Assembly: GCA_041391425.1 (NCBI GenBank)
Contig: JAWKNZ010000005.1
Location: 355,443 to 419,442 of the forward strand
Origin: JAWKNZ01 sp041391425
Lineage (GTDB): Bacteria; Bdellovibrionota_B; Oligoflexia; Oligoflexales; JAWKNZ01
Reading direction: 5' to 3'
Length of the DNA: 64,000 nt
The translations under genes were made by a program, and so were the position numbers. Shown in pieces: positions 7,181 to 16,551 of the stretch. The notes below the pieces were generated by a model. That model saw only the letters and a list, made by a program, of their open reading frames with translations. It ran no database searches and was not told where the DNA came from. The first letter of the stretch is position 1. Each line of letters begins with the position of its first letter.

Positions 7181-10100
7181 TCAAATCCATTTCTTTATTA
7201 ATTTAATAAGTTTATCTATATCGACTGGCTTAGATAAATAATCGCTATAACCTGCATCTATACACTTTGTCTTATCTTCTTTAGCAGCTTTTGCTGTTAA
7301 TGCAATTACGGGAAGCTCAACAAAGCCCAATTCATTTCTAATCTTTTTTATAGCTTCTATACCATCCATGACCGGCATCATTATATCCATTAATACCAAG
7401 TTTGGCATCTCACTATTAAGCTTCTCAATAGCATCTTGACCATTTTTCGCTACGCGGACATTTATTTCATATTTCTCTAGGACACTAGAAACAGCAAAAA
7501 TATTACGCATATCATCATCTACTAATAAAATTGCCTTATCTTTCAAAATTCCATCATCGATTTCTACCTCACTGTTAGTACCTTTATCCTTGACACTAGT
7601 CAAAAGATCAGCCGAATTATTAGTTGGTTTTTCGAATTGTTCCCCAACACTAGAAGTGCCCTCTAATAAAATATTTTGAATTTCTGATTTTTCATCCAAC
7701 TCATTTGGCTTCCAAGGCAAGGTGATAGTAAAGGAACTGCCTTTACCGACTACACTATTCAACACTATCTTACCACCCAACAAATGAATAAGCTCCCTAG
7801 CAATCGACAGTCCCAACCCAGTTCCACCGTATGACTTAGAGATACCTTGATCAACTTGATGAAAGGCCTCAAATATATGCTCATAATCTTTTTTATCAAT
7901 TCCAATTCCGGTATCAGTTACCATAAATCGAATACAATGATCAAAGTCTGTTTCTTCCTTTAGCGAATTAACAAAATCAACCTTGATTTCAACACGCCCT
8001 TCTTCGGTAAATCTAATTGCATTAGATGCCAAATTCTTCAATACCTGTTCCAACCGCCTTGCATCTGTGGCCATCATCTCAGGTACGTCTAAATGTACAC
8101 TTACCTCAAAGCCAATATTTTTTTCCTCTGCAATTGGACGCATGTGCACTGCAAAGTTACTGATGAAGTCCCTTACATTAATCGTTTCTTTCTGTATCTT
8201 AATATAACCTGACTCGACTTTAGAAAGATCAAGGACGTCGTCTATTAAACTTAGTAAGTCCTCCCCAGACTCCCTGATAGAAATCAGAGAAGCAACTTGA
8301 TCTTTTGTTAAGTTATTTTCGTCATTCTTCTCTAATAACGATGACAAAATTAAAAGACTATTCAATGGCGTCCGCAGTTCATGCGACATATTAGCCAAAA
8401 ACTGAGATTTATAGTTATTTGCTTTTAGCAGTTCTTGGGTGCTATGCTCCAACTTTCTTTTTATCTTTTCTAAATCATTGTTCTTTTCATCCACTATTTT
8501 TTTCTGGGTCTCAATGGCATTATTTTGAACAGCTAGTTCTTCATTACTTTGCCTCAACTCTTCTTGTTGGGCTTTTAATTTTTCACTTTGCTTTTGGGTC
8601 TCTTCAAGCAAATTTTCCAATCTAAGATCCCAGATTGCGAGATTAAAAGCGATAGCAATGGCTTCTGAGTTTTCATCGAAAAATCTTATTAATTTTTCAT
8701 TAAAACTCTTTAGTAGAGTAACTTCCACGACTGCAATGCAATCGTCATTAAAAAAACATGGTGCAATTACTTTCTCGCTTATAGAACTATCGCTTTGATT
8801 CGAATTACTATTTATATACTGGGAATCTTTAACAACATGAATCTTTCTATCCTCAATCACTTTTTTAACCGTATCAGAAAGTGAGGTATCTGATCTGAAA
8901 TCACTAGATTTGACTGCGCTTATTTGAGAATAAGATGCCACAACATTAAACACACCTCCATCCTTGCAATAAATCATACCTGAATAAAGGTTAAATAAAT
9001 CATCAATATGATCTAATATGGCTTGTCCCAAAGCTGTGACATCCCTTTTATCCCTTATTCTTTCATTAAGCTTTAAGGCCCCATCACGTAACCATTCTAG
9101 CATTTCAGATGCTTCAATTATTTTCCGCTCTTGCAAGGTTCTCTCTTTAGCCATCGAATTAAATGCGTTAATCACATCATTAATCTCTTCATCTTTATAC
9201 TTTGCAAGATAAATATCTTTCTCACCTTTCGAAAATTTCTGTAAATTTGCGGCAAGAGCGATCAATGGTGTCGTCAACTTACTAGAAAACACCCAACTTA
9301 TAAACGTCCCAAGAAGCACAAAGAAAACTCCTATTAGCATGCTATATTGTCTAATCTGAGCTGCGCCTTGTTCGATGACTTCATATGGTATTAACATAAC
9401 TGGAACGATAAAATTATCCGTACCATCGTTACCATTAATTGCTACTTTGACAGCATGGACCAAATAAGTTTGTTTTTCAGTCTTAATAATTTCGGTGACA
9501 CTAGTCGATTTAGAGTCATTTAAAAAATCAGTAAGCTCTGGATAATCCACCTGCAGATTCTCTTGCCCACCATATTCCCAAGAAAATTCTTTAGACCTAT
9601 TTTTATGAAGTAAATAATAGCCCAACCTATTAACAATAAAAAATTCATTATTTTTAGGTAATCCATCCCACAAACTGTCAAAAACAGGTCCCATGTCTTG
9701 ATTAATCACAAACATACCCAAAAATTCTTTCCCCCTTTTAACTGGGATACCTATCCGTATAGTTTTGGTAATCGGTTTTGATATCTCTCCAAACTCACGA
9801 TTCAAATTAATTGGAGATATATAAACTTGGCCAGCATCTAACTTCCTAGTTTCGACATAGTAATCACGGCCACCCTTTTCTTGTAGAGCTGTAGCTTCGC
9901 TCAAAATTCCGTTTATCTTATCAATACGTAAAATCTCTTGACCAGCATCATAGTCAGATAGGTACCTGATCTGTTGATACCTAGGCCTTATTTCTGCTAA
10001 AGACGCCATTAAATGCGATAAGCGCATTCGCCAGTTTTTATCTTGATAATATATTTGTGGGGATCTTCCTGAATTAATCATTTCATCAATAGGCAATGCT

Positions 10101-10300
10101 TTAGATAACAAAATTGCATCACCTTTGAGATTTTCTATCGAGGCTAGTGCTTTATTTGAAATTGCATTTAGCTCGGACTTAAAGGATTCGATCGTATCGG
10201 CGAGCTCTCGTTGCTCAGCTTTATATGAAACTAACATTGAACCAGTAAAGGAACATATTAACACTAAAAAGGAGGTCATCACCATAAAGCGAAATTTCAA
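7181..10300 (-). CDS. Membrane hybrid sensor kinase (Cache-HAMP-GAF-HisKA-HATPase-REC)
   Basis: A 1039-residue protein. It has an N-terminal membrane segment (residues 8-25), an extracytoplasmic double-Cache-like sensor region (about 26-310), a second membrane segment (about 312-335) and a HAMP linker. A GAF-like domain (about 400-560) and a long coiled coil follow. HisKA has the phospho-acceptor in MSHELRTPLNS near residue 640. The ATPase domain shows NLASNAIRF, DTGIGI and GGTGLGLSI. The C-terminal receiver has DDD, phospho-acceptor Asp972, Thr1002 and Lys1024. No HPt domain is present, so transfer to the downstream receivers would need a separate HPt or direct phosphorylation. First gene of a leftward three-gene operon. 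Confidence 0.93.
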   Translation of the reverse strand: MKFRFMVMTSFLVLICSFTGSMLVSYKAEQRELADTIESFKSELNAISNKALASIENLKGDAILLSKALPIDEMINSGRSPQIYYQDKNWRMRLSHLMASLAEIRPRYQQIRYLSDYDAGQEILRIDKINGILSEATALQEKGGRDYYVETRKLDAGQVYISPINLNREFGEISKPITKTIRIGIPVKRGKEFLGMFVINQDMGPVFDSLWDGLPKNNEFFIVNRLGYYLLHKNRSKEFSWEYGGQENLQVDYPELTDFLNDSKSTSVTEIIKTEKQTYLVHAVKVAINGNDGTDNFIVPVMLIPYEVIEQGAAQIRQYSMLIGVFFVLLGTFISWVFSSKLTTPLIALAANLQKFSKGEKDIYLAKYKDEEINDVINAFNSMAKERTLQERKIIEASEMLEWLRDGALKLNERIRDKRDVTALGQAILDHIDDLFNLYSGMIYCKDGGVFNVVASYSQISAVKSSDFRSDTSLSDTVKKVIEDRKIHVVKDSQYINSNSNQSDSSISEKVIAPCFFNDDCIAVVEVTLLKSFNEKLIRFFDENSEAIAIAFNLAIWDLRLENLLEETQKQSEKLKAQQEELRQSNEELAVQNNAIETQKKIVDEKNNDLEKIKRKLEHSTQELLKANNYKSQFLANMSHELRTPLNSLLILSSLLEKNDENNLTKDQVASLISIRESGEDLLSLIDDVLDLSKVESGYIKIQKETINVRDFISNFAVHMRPIAEEKNIGFEVSVHLDVPEMMATDARRLEQVLKNLASNAIRFTEEGRVEIKVDFVNSLKEETDFDHCIRFMVTDTGIGIDKKDYEHIFEAFHQVDQGISKSYGGTGLGLSIARELIHLLGGKIVLNSVVGKGSSFTITLPWKPNELDEKSEIQNILLEGTSSVGEQFEKPTNNSADLLTSVKDKGTNSEVEIDDGILKDKAILLVDDDMRNIFAVSSVLEKYEINVRVAKNGQDAIEKLNSEMPNLVLMDIMMPVMDGIEAIKKIRNELGFVELPVIALTAKAAKEDKTKCIDAGYSDYLSKPVDIDKLIKLIKKWI

Positions 10301-11326
10301 ACTTGTATGCTTCAGTGTATTAATCTCCTTCCATTCGCAACAAAATAGAAACGGAACATGCGCATAAACATTAAGTATTAGCTATAATAACAAAAGCTGA
10401 CAATTTAACTTTCACCTCTTCTTGTCTGAACTACACATTTCATAACTTATTAGAAGCTAACTAACTCCAAGACGCTCAAATCAAAATAAACACTTCCAAT
10501 CCGAATAACACCTTGCTCAATTTAAACATCATAATAAATTGCGAGATAAAAACCTTTAACCTTAGCACAACATCCACATTGACCAATAGCTACAATATTA
10601 TTTAGTTTATGGTAGGTATTCGTTCAATTGTGACAATGCACGAATTTCAGCGACAGCCTTACCGTTATTCTATTGAGCATTTTTTTGGGCGTAATGAACT
10701 TTAACATACAAGTTAAATCTTTGTCATATATTTACAATAAAAGCTAATTACCAAATATTACGTTAAAATACGGAAACACGCGCATAATTTAAACACACAT
10801 GAAACGATTAATCCTACCCTCCTAAAATTTAAATACTTTTTTTATTAGGAGCGATTTCAAAAACAATCGAAATAGGTACATTTATGTATTCAATTTTCAT
10901 AAACAAAATTAATTTAAAATTTACATCTCAACATTTTTAATCCATAAAACTACTCACTATTCATCGATAAAATATACTCTTCGCTTCAAGAGCCTATCCA
11001 TAACAGCCACCAAACAAGTCGATGAAATTCAAAATGAGTAATAATAAAAATCAGAAGGATTTTTTCAACCTTAAGCTTAAATATTAAGACGTGTTGGCCA
11101 ATAAAAATGAGAAGCAAAAAACAAAATGCACAAATCAGATATTAACGTTCATTTATTAGGGGAGGAAACACAGAATTTTAATTCAAGACCACAGCATTGT
11201 GAAACTACATATATATCTTTACTAGTCCAAAGTAAGTTATCTTATGCTTACTTCATATCCCCGATCTCTATAACAAAGTTCCACACATTACATTTTTAAA
11301 AAATTACTATTATCATCGTCTAAATA
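10301..11326. other. 1-kb AT-rich gap without a gene
   Basis: No open frame with a believable start, no RNA gene and no clear repeat was seen. The right-hand part lies upstream of the hybrid kinase operon and presumably holds its promoter. The stretch is very AT-rich, with several A/T runs. It may be decayed coding DNA, but no family similarity could be read. Confidence 0.5.
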
Positions 11327-12238
11327 CTATTCTTCACAGACAACCACAATCTCTCCACTTAGACTGCGGCTATCATGGTCGTACATTAAGTCGCTTCCAG
11401 GAGTGGCACATGGAGTAACATTATTACTATCAATAGTCTTAATAGATTTTCCTCCATATTTATCGTACGCCTCACCTAGAGCCATACCTCCAATCTGCTG
11501 ATGAGGGTTGCCATGAAGTCTTAAATCAGGTTTGTATTCATTAAGAATAGCTAGACCAACTCCTATAGGCAGAATTATTCTTTCAGCGGAAACCATTCGC
11601 CCACCATTTTCATCAGGATCTTTTGCTTTTACAATAAATACATTGCTAAGTGCAATACGCACATCTTGTTCTACAGTTTTATCTCCGTAAGTAATTAATA
11701 TTTTGCTTTTATGATAATCCATAGGTTTCACTCCCCTTAACATAGAGGAAGATTCTACTAAGTGCTTAAAATTAATTTTAACAATATTTATACCTCTCTG
11801 AAGTTTAAACCGGTTTTCAGATGACTCTACATTATTAACTATTATGTCTGGGATGACACCAGCAAGAATGTCTTCGTTTGAAGTTATCAATACTTCAGAT
11901 TCGGATGCAGACTCAATTTTCATCTCAAGCATTCCGGTAGAGTTTTGGTTCAACAAGATAGAATTTTCACTCATAGTAACTTTTATCGTAGAGGTATTAT
12001 CCTGTTGTGAGTCATCTCCATTCTCATTTGAAACCTTACCCTCGCTGCTATTGGTAGCTGCATCGAGTTTGGCAGTGCCCTTTTCATCGAGATTCTTCTC
12101 CTTGACGATAGCATCAGATTCAGATGTCGAATCTTCATGAGTACTTCTTAAATTCGTAATTTCTGATTCATTACTACAAGAAAAGATCACAATTGCTGAT
12201 AAATAGTTGAGTATCGAAGATTTTTTTATTCTAATCAT
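11327..12238 (-). CDS. Putative lipoprotein of unknown function
   Basis: A 303-residue exported protein. Residues 1-20 form a signal peptide ending in a relaxed lipobox (VIFSC), so the mature N-terminus would be Cys21 and lipid-anchored. A Ser/Asp/Glu/Asn-rich spacer of about 70 residues follows, then a beta-rich region with many Asn/Ser-Glu turns. No catalytic motif or known domain was recognised. Two Cys near the C-terminus (VTPCATPG and VVVCEE) may form a disulfide. It stands alone and the adjacent gene points away. Possibly a surface or periplasmic binding protein; that is only a guess from composition. Confidence 0.65.
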   Translation of the reverse strand: MIRIKKSSILNYLSAIVIFSCSNESEITNLRSTHEDSTSESDAIVKEKNLDEKGTAKLDAATNSSEGKVSNENGDDSQQDNTSTIKVTMSENSILLNQNSTGMLEMKIESASESEVLITSNEDILAGVIPDIIVNNVESSENRFKLQRGINIVKINFKHLVESSSMLRGVKPMDYHKSKILITYGDKTVEQDVRIALSNVFIVKAKDPDENGGRMVSAERIILPIGVGLAILNEYKPDLRLHGNPHQQIGGMALGEAYDKYGGKSIKTIDSNNVTPCATPGSDLMYDHDSRSLSGEIVVVCEE

Positions 12239-12653
12239 CGGCTGTTTCTCGTTATTTAGTTTTAAAATCCCACTATCAAAGTGGTGTATCGGATTTTCTT
12301 AATATAAAATTGAATTTTTTCTAAAACATATTGATATTTCTCTTAAAATTTTGGGGTTAATTCGAATCAGTCCACCATCAACAACCGGTCTCATTGCATT
12401 CTTATTTCAGCTCGCTTAGTTCTATGCACATAGACCCACCTGTGTCTTTTTCTTTACAACTGAATTCTGAAAATTTTCTTTAACAATTCCTCAGGCTAAA
12501 TGTAACATACTGAAATTTAAAATATAAGAATTTGGCATCCTTTATGCTATCTGCTGCTAGACCTCGCAAATTCAGACCGATCGATAGAACGAAACTTTTT
12601 TGGCAGAGGTATGAGTTAATAAGAAATTCTATTTTACTATTGAGGAGGTTTAC
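12239..12653. other. Divergent intergenic region
   Basis: Non-coding space between the lipoprotein gene (leftward) and the TIGR02147 regulator (rightward). It should contain both promoters. No palindrome or hairpin stood out. A strong TGAGGAGG ribosome site precedes the regulator's GTG start at its right end. Confidence 0.45.
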
Positions 12654-13469
12654 GTGCCTTTGAGAAATTATCAAGACTATAGAGATATCCTAAAGGCTAT
12701 TCTATCACATCGTAAGAAAAAGAACCCAGCGTACTCAATGCGAGCTTTTGCAAGGAACATTGGCATATCTCCTTCAAGGTTAAGTGAGGTCTTAAACTCC
12801 AACCGTTCTCTATCAATAAGGATGGCCAAAATCATCGCTACAAACGCATTTGATACTCTTCGTGATCAAGAATATTTCACTAATTTAGTAATCCTCGAAA
12901 GCAAGACGTCTAAATTTATCATAGATGCAGCACGCAAACGCATAGAGCAATATCGTAGCGATACACAGGCAAGAACTTTAACTTCTGATGAATTACAAGA
13001 TTTGAATAAATGGCATGATATGGCAATACTGCAGCTCATCAAACAAAGAGATACTATCCCTGAGATCGATGAGATTGCCAGCAGGCTAGGAATAGAAAAA
13101 AATCAAGCAGATCGGTCATTGCAAAAACTGCACACGCTCGGATTTTTAAACCAAGAACTCTCTAAACAAAGATACTTAAATGTTTGCTGTCAGGCTGGGC
13201 CTTTAATACCCAAAGAAGATATGGCAGATATTCAAAAGCAATTATTTCAGTTATACCAACAACGAAATTTATCTGAATGCAGTGAACAAATATCATCCCA
13301 TTGTCAGTATCTATCTATTCCTGACAACAAGATAGAGATAGCCAAAGATATATTACAAAATTGTCATAGACAACTTGTTGAAGAAGCCCAATCACCTAAT
13401 ACTGAACGTATATTCTGCTTATCTACTAATTTTTTTGAGATTACCTTAGCCCGCCAATGTGAATTTTAA
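12654..13469 (+). CDS. TIGR02147-family transcriptional regulator
   Basis: A 271-residue cytoplasmic protein resembling the TIGR02147/DUF4423 family, which is common in Bdellovibrio-like bacteria and Fibrobacteres. The N-terminal part reads YQDYRDILKAILSHRKKKNP, followed by a helix-turn-helix (MRAFARNIGISPSRLSEVLNS, about residues 29-49). The middle has the family-like KWHDMAILQLI segment. A second winged-helix-like stretch (IDEIASRLGIEKNQADRSLQKLHTLGFL) follows. GTG start with GAGGAGG eight bases upstream. Which genes it controls is unknown; the neighbouring lipoprotein genes are candidates by position. Family presence is one of the better taxonomic hints in the window. Confidence 0.85.
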   Translation: MPLRNYQDYRDILKAILSHRKKKNPAYSMRAFARNIGISPSRLSEVLNSNRSLSIRMAKIIATNAFDTLRDQEYFTNLVILESKTSKFIIDAARKRIEQYRSDTQARTLTSDELQDLNKWHDMAILQLIKQRDTIPEIDEIASRLGIEKNQADRSLQKLHTLGFLNQELSKQRYLNVCCQAGPLIPKEDMADIQKQLFQLYQQRNLSECSEQISSHCQYLSIPDNKIEIAKDILQNCHRQLVEEAQSPNTERIFCLSTNFFEITLARQCEF

Positions 13470-13590
13470 TCATTAAAGCTGCTAACACACCAAGTTGGGC
13501 AAACCCTCAATAAACAAGAGGCGATAGAAAATCTAAATGACAGCCGTATGATAAATCTCAAAATCGGTACGGCTGATAAAAACGAATGGC

Positions 13591-13773
13591 TAGGGCGTGT
13601 TGACGTTTCATTTCCTACTACGAGCCAAACCCTTGAGTCACAACGTTGTCATGGTTTCAAAAATTATCCTCAATGTACATCTAGTACACCTCCGGTAATT
13701 TTTGAAACCCTTCCTAGCTGCGACTTTCAAGTATTTGTCTCTCGCTACGAAAATGAAACGTCAACACGCCCTA
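13591..13773 (+). repeat. 183-bp palindromic MITE-like element, copy A1
   Basis: A near-perfect palindrome over its whole length. The ends are TAGGGCGTGTTGACGTTTCA and its complement, ending ACGCCCTA. The centre pairs GGTTTCAAAAATTA with TAATTTTTGAAACC. It has no protein of its own. An almost identical copy of the same length lies at 55326, and a variant, inverted copy at 29808. The TA-flanked ends and inverted repeats fit a non-autonomous transposable element; the ends recall those of IS5-family elements (tentative). Confidence 0.8.
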
Positions 13774-13812
13774 GAAACTTTCGTTAAAAAGAAGTCATTT
13801 AATCTAAATTTT

Positions 13813-14916
13813 TTATAAATCATCCACTAGTTTGCGAACCTTTAGGCCATCACAATTTTCTTTTTTTAAAATTTCGCAGGTAGGAAAAAACACATTATTA
13901 ATAAAATCAATTGCAAGCTGAGATAATGCCCCCCCTCCTTCAACTGGAAGCTTATCTTCTGCGTCAATAAACTGATCGAACTGGTGGACATATTCGATAT
14001 TAGGTTTAAATTCCGCTTTTACAATTTTAGATAGATAGGCAGCTACTTTAGATGGCATAAACTTACCAAATAACGCCTTACTTATATTAACCCTAGCTCT
14101 TGCATCGATTTTAATCCGAAGTCGTATAAAATTATACAGATCATGATAATTTCCATTGACTACAAACTTTTTGCGAATAAGCTTTTCCTTATCCTCAGGA
14201 TTCTCCATAACACTATATAAGGAAAACCCAAGCTGCCGAACCCACCCTTCGATACTCAATCCGGCACTGGCATCAACTCCAGAAAAAATCTGCCCTCCTA
14301 TGCCACCTTTTAAAGCAGATGAAATTTCAACCCGCCCCCCCAACTCAAATCTATGCGAACGCATTTCAATCAAACGAATTCTAGACCAAACAACTTCCGC
14401 ATCTTCAGGTGAAATAACATCGACTGCATTGATATAATCCGCTGCTTCTTCGACAGCACGGCCTATCTGCTCAGATAAAAACTGGTTCCTCTTAGGGGTA
14501 TTCACGCCAATTGGATAAAACTCAAGCACTTCCTCTACAGTTTGACCATTTCCAGTAGCATATTCCAAACCCCTATCAGAATTTGAACTACCAACGCCCC
14601 TTGGTACCAACTCATCCTTCTTTGATTTGTAGGGTAAAGGTAGCTGACGGTGAGTATAGAAGTACGCCTCATTACTCCCCCACTCCCTCAAAGTCGCATC
14701 TGTATAAAAATGACAATAAGCTGGCCGGTTAAGTTCTTTTTCAGAACAAGAAGAACTAATTTCTTCCATGTCTATCGACTCTATATCGTTCATATCAGTA
14801 GAAGTTTCATCACTGTGAATACTCAGATTGCTCGATTTTTTTATATTTTGACAAGAAGCGATAGTAAGCGAGGTTAAAACCATCAAACCAAAGCTTTTAG
14901 CTCCCCGAAAAAGCAT
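13813..14916 (-). CDS. Putative lipoprotein of unknown function
   Basis: From the ATG at 14916, preceded by GGGGAAG, the product has about 367 residues; a GTG at 14931 overlaps that ribosome site. The signal peptide ends in the lipobox LTIASC, so it is probably lipid-anchored. The mature N-terminus is Ser/Asp/Glu-rich, then comes a mixed region with GGRVEISSALKGGIGGQIFSGVDASAG, which looks like a Gly-rich strand-turn pattern. Two Cys near the C-terminus (FPTCEIL and KENCDGL) could pair. No known domain was recognised. It is convergent with the repeat A1 and divergent from the next lipoprotein pair. Confidence 0.7.
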   Translation of the reverse strand: MLFRGAKSFGLMVLTSLTIASCQNIKKSSNLSIHSDETSTDMNDIESIDMEEISSSCSEKELNRPAYCHFYTDATLREWGSNEAYFYTHRQLPLPYKSKKDELVPRGVGSSNSDRGLEYATGNGQTVEEVLEFYPIGVNTPKRNQFLSEQIGRAVEEAADYINAVDVISPEDAEVVWSRIRLIEMRSHRFELGGRVEISSALKGGIGGQIFSGVDASAGLSIEGWVRQLGFSLYSVMENPEDKEKLIRKKFVVNGNYHDLYNFIRLRIKIDARARVNISKALFGKFMPSKVAAYLSKIVKAEFKPNIEYVHQFDQFIDAEDKLPVEGGGALSQLAIDFINNVFFPTCEILKKENCDGLKVRKLVDDL

Positions 14917-14931
14917 TTTTATCTTCCCCAC

Positions 14932-15323
14932 AACTCAATTAAAAACGTAAAAAGCCATCTGCTATACACGTCTACATGTTTACTTATCTGTATAAAATAA
15001 AAATTCTTAAGTTTACTTCTTGCCTACTTGCGTTGTTAATTTCTACTATCAAGACAATTTTACATTCCTCTAAAAGTAAGCATCTTATGTAATAAAAATT
15101 ATAAGTTGCCCAACAAACGAATACACAATCAACTCACCACAATCAGCTTTTGTGTTTATATTTTGAGCGAATTAAGAAAAAAAAACACCGCCGAACAACA
15201 ACTAAAAAAATTTGCATACCAAGTTCTAATCAGGGGTTGTCTTATATGTTTAAATCCACCATAGTATTCATTTACAGGATAGAGATAAGAGATAATACTC
15301 AGATACGAAGTAAGGAGTTTTGA
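14932..15323. other. Divergent intergenic region between lipoprotein genes
   Basis: AT-rich non-coding DNA that must hold the promoters of the leftward lipoprotein gene and the rightward lipoprotein pair. I saw no hairpin, repeat or small gene in it. Confidence 0.4.
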
Positions 15324-16541
15324 ATGATACTTTCTAAACAAAAATTTCGAAACAAAGCTTTGTCACTCTCCGCCGCCAGCCTTATAAGTCTTTTAGGCCT
15401 AGCAGCGTGTGGTGGCGATGCAGCCGACCCTAAAATAATAACTCTAGACGAGTTAAAGAGGGCTAGCTCCCTAGAAATTCTCGATCAAGGAAATGGTGCA
15501 ATCCAACTCAGCTGGGTTGGCACTAATAGCGAAGACGATTTTTCTGGCTACAACGTTTACGGTGCAAAATGGACCGAAGACTTTGGCAAGGCATTAACCG
15601 CTGCCGGTGTGGAAGAAAACGGTGCTTTAGAGCTTTTAGATAAAGAAGGTGAACCAAAGGCAGCAGCTAAAGCGTTATTGCAAATGATGTCTTATAACGG
15701 CAGTGATTTTGAATCACCAGCAGCAACGGAAGAAGCTCCAGCTGATGAAGAGATGAAGTTTCAAGTATTTCCTTATTATAAGGTCAAAACAGAAACCGTA
15801 TACCCTACATGCCAGCCCGCATCTGAGTTTTCAGGCTCAGACGAGTGCATCATGCTAACTGCTGAGCCTGTCAAAAGGCAGTTTATTGGTAAGACATGGC
15901 TAAAAATTGATGGCCTCAATCCAGGTTCTAAATACTGCTTCCTAGTCCTATCAACACTTGATGCTGGTAAGAAGGTTGCTATGGCATCTAGCGAACTGCG
16001 CTGCGTCACTCCAATGGTTAAAGCTGATGATTTAGTTGTTGTGCTTAATACAGGTTCTACAAAGCATCATATTATAGATATAGAAGCGACAAGAGACGCA
16101 TGTACTGCAAGTAGCTGCACCATTACACCTAAATCTTATGGTTCCGACTGTAAAGACAATGACGCCACTGGTGAATCGCTTTGCTTTGAAATATTTGTTG
16201 CAGGAAAGCCCGGCATAACTGGAGGCCAGTTTACAGTCCTAACTGATTTTGGTTATTTTCCCGATGGCTTTGATGACGAGCGCTTGATGAAAACCTCTGT
16301 TCCCATCCTTAGCAAATTAGACCCTAATGCTATAGCCCATCCAGGAGGGTATTCACCATCGGCACAAACCGTGCCTCTTCTAGTAAATCACATTTATATT
16401 GTTGCCCACCGTGCCACTGAAGATGCCGAGCCGACTTCATTTTATTATGACTGGTATTATGTAAAAGATATTACCCACGCAGGGAATGATTCCACGGTAA
16501 CGTTCGAAGTAAGATTAGCAAAAGTAGCTGACGCTAAATAG
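15324..16541 (+). CDS. Lipoprotein with fibronectin III-like segments
   Basis: A 405-residue exported protein with a canonical lipobox (LLGLAACG) at the end of its signal peptide. Residues 45-75 (LEILDQGNGAIQLSWVGTNSEDDFSGYNVYG) and the later LKIDGLNPGSKYCFLVLSTLD read like the strands of fibronectin type III domains. Several Cys pairs are present. The following gene is a paralog with the same plan. TAAGGAG precedes the ATG at 15324 and only ten bases separate it from the next gene, so the two form an operon. Likely a surface or periplasmic binding protein; no enzyme motif was found. Confidence 0.75.
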   Translation: MILSKQKFRNKALSLSAASLISLLGLAACGGDAADPKIITLDELKRASSLEILDQGNGAIQLSWVGTNSEDDFSGYNVYGAKWTEDFGKALTAAGVEENGALELLDKEGEPKAAAKALLQMMSYNGSDFESPAATEEAPADEEMKFQVFPYYKVKTETVYPTCQPASEFSGSDECIMLTAEPVKRQFIGKTWLKIDGLNPGSKYCFLVLSTLDAGKKVAMASSELRCVTPMVKADDLVVVLNTGSTKHHIIDIEATRDACTASSCTITPKSYGSDCKDNDATGESLCFEIFVAGKPGITGGQFTVLTDFGYFPDGFDDERLMKTSVPILSKLDPNAIAHPGGYSPSAQTVPLLVNHIYIVAHRATEDAEPTSFYYDWYYVKDITHAGNDSTVTFEVRLAKVADAK

Positions 16542-16551
16542 GGAGACCCAT

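Noticed and set aside
13548..13787. Open frame of 79 codons across repeat A1
   Set aside because: It lies almost entirely within the palindromic element, and the frame is not kept in copy A2; no protein similarity is visible.
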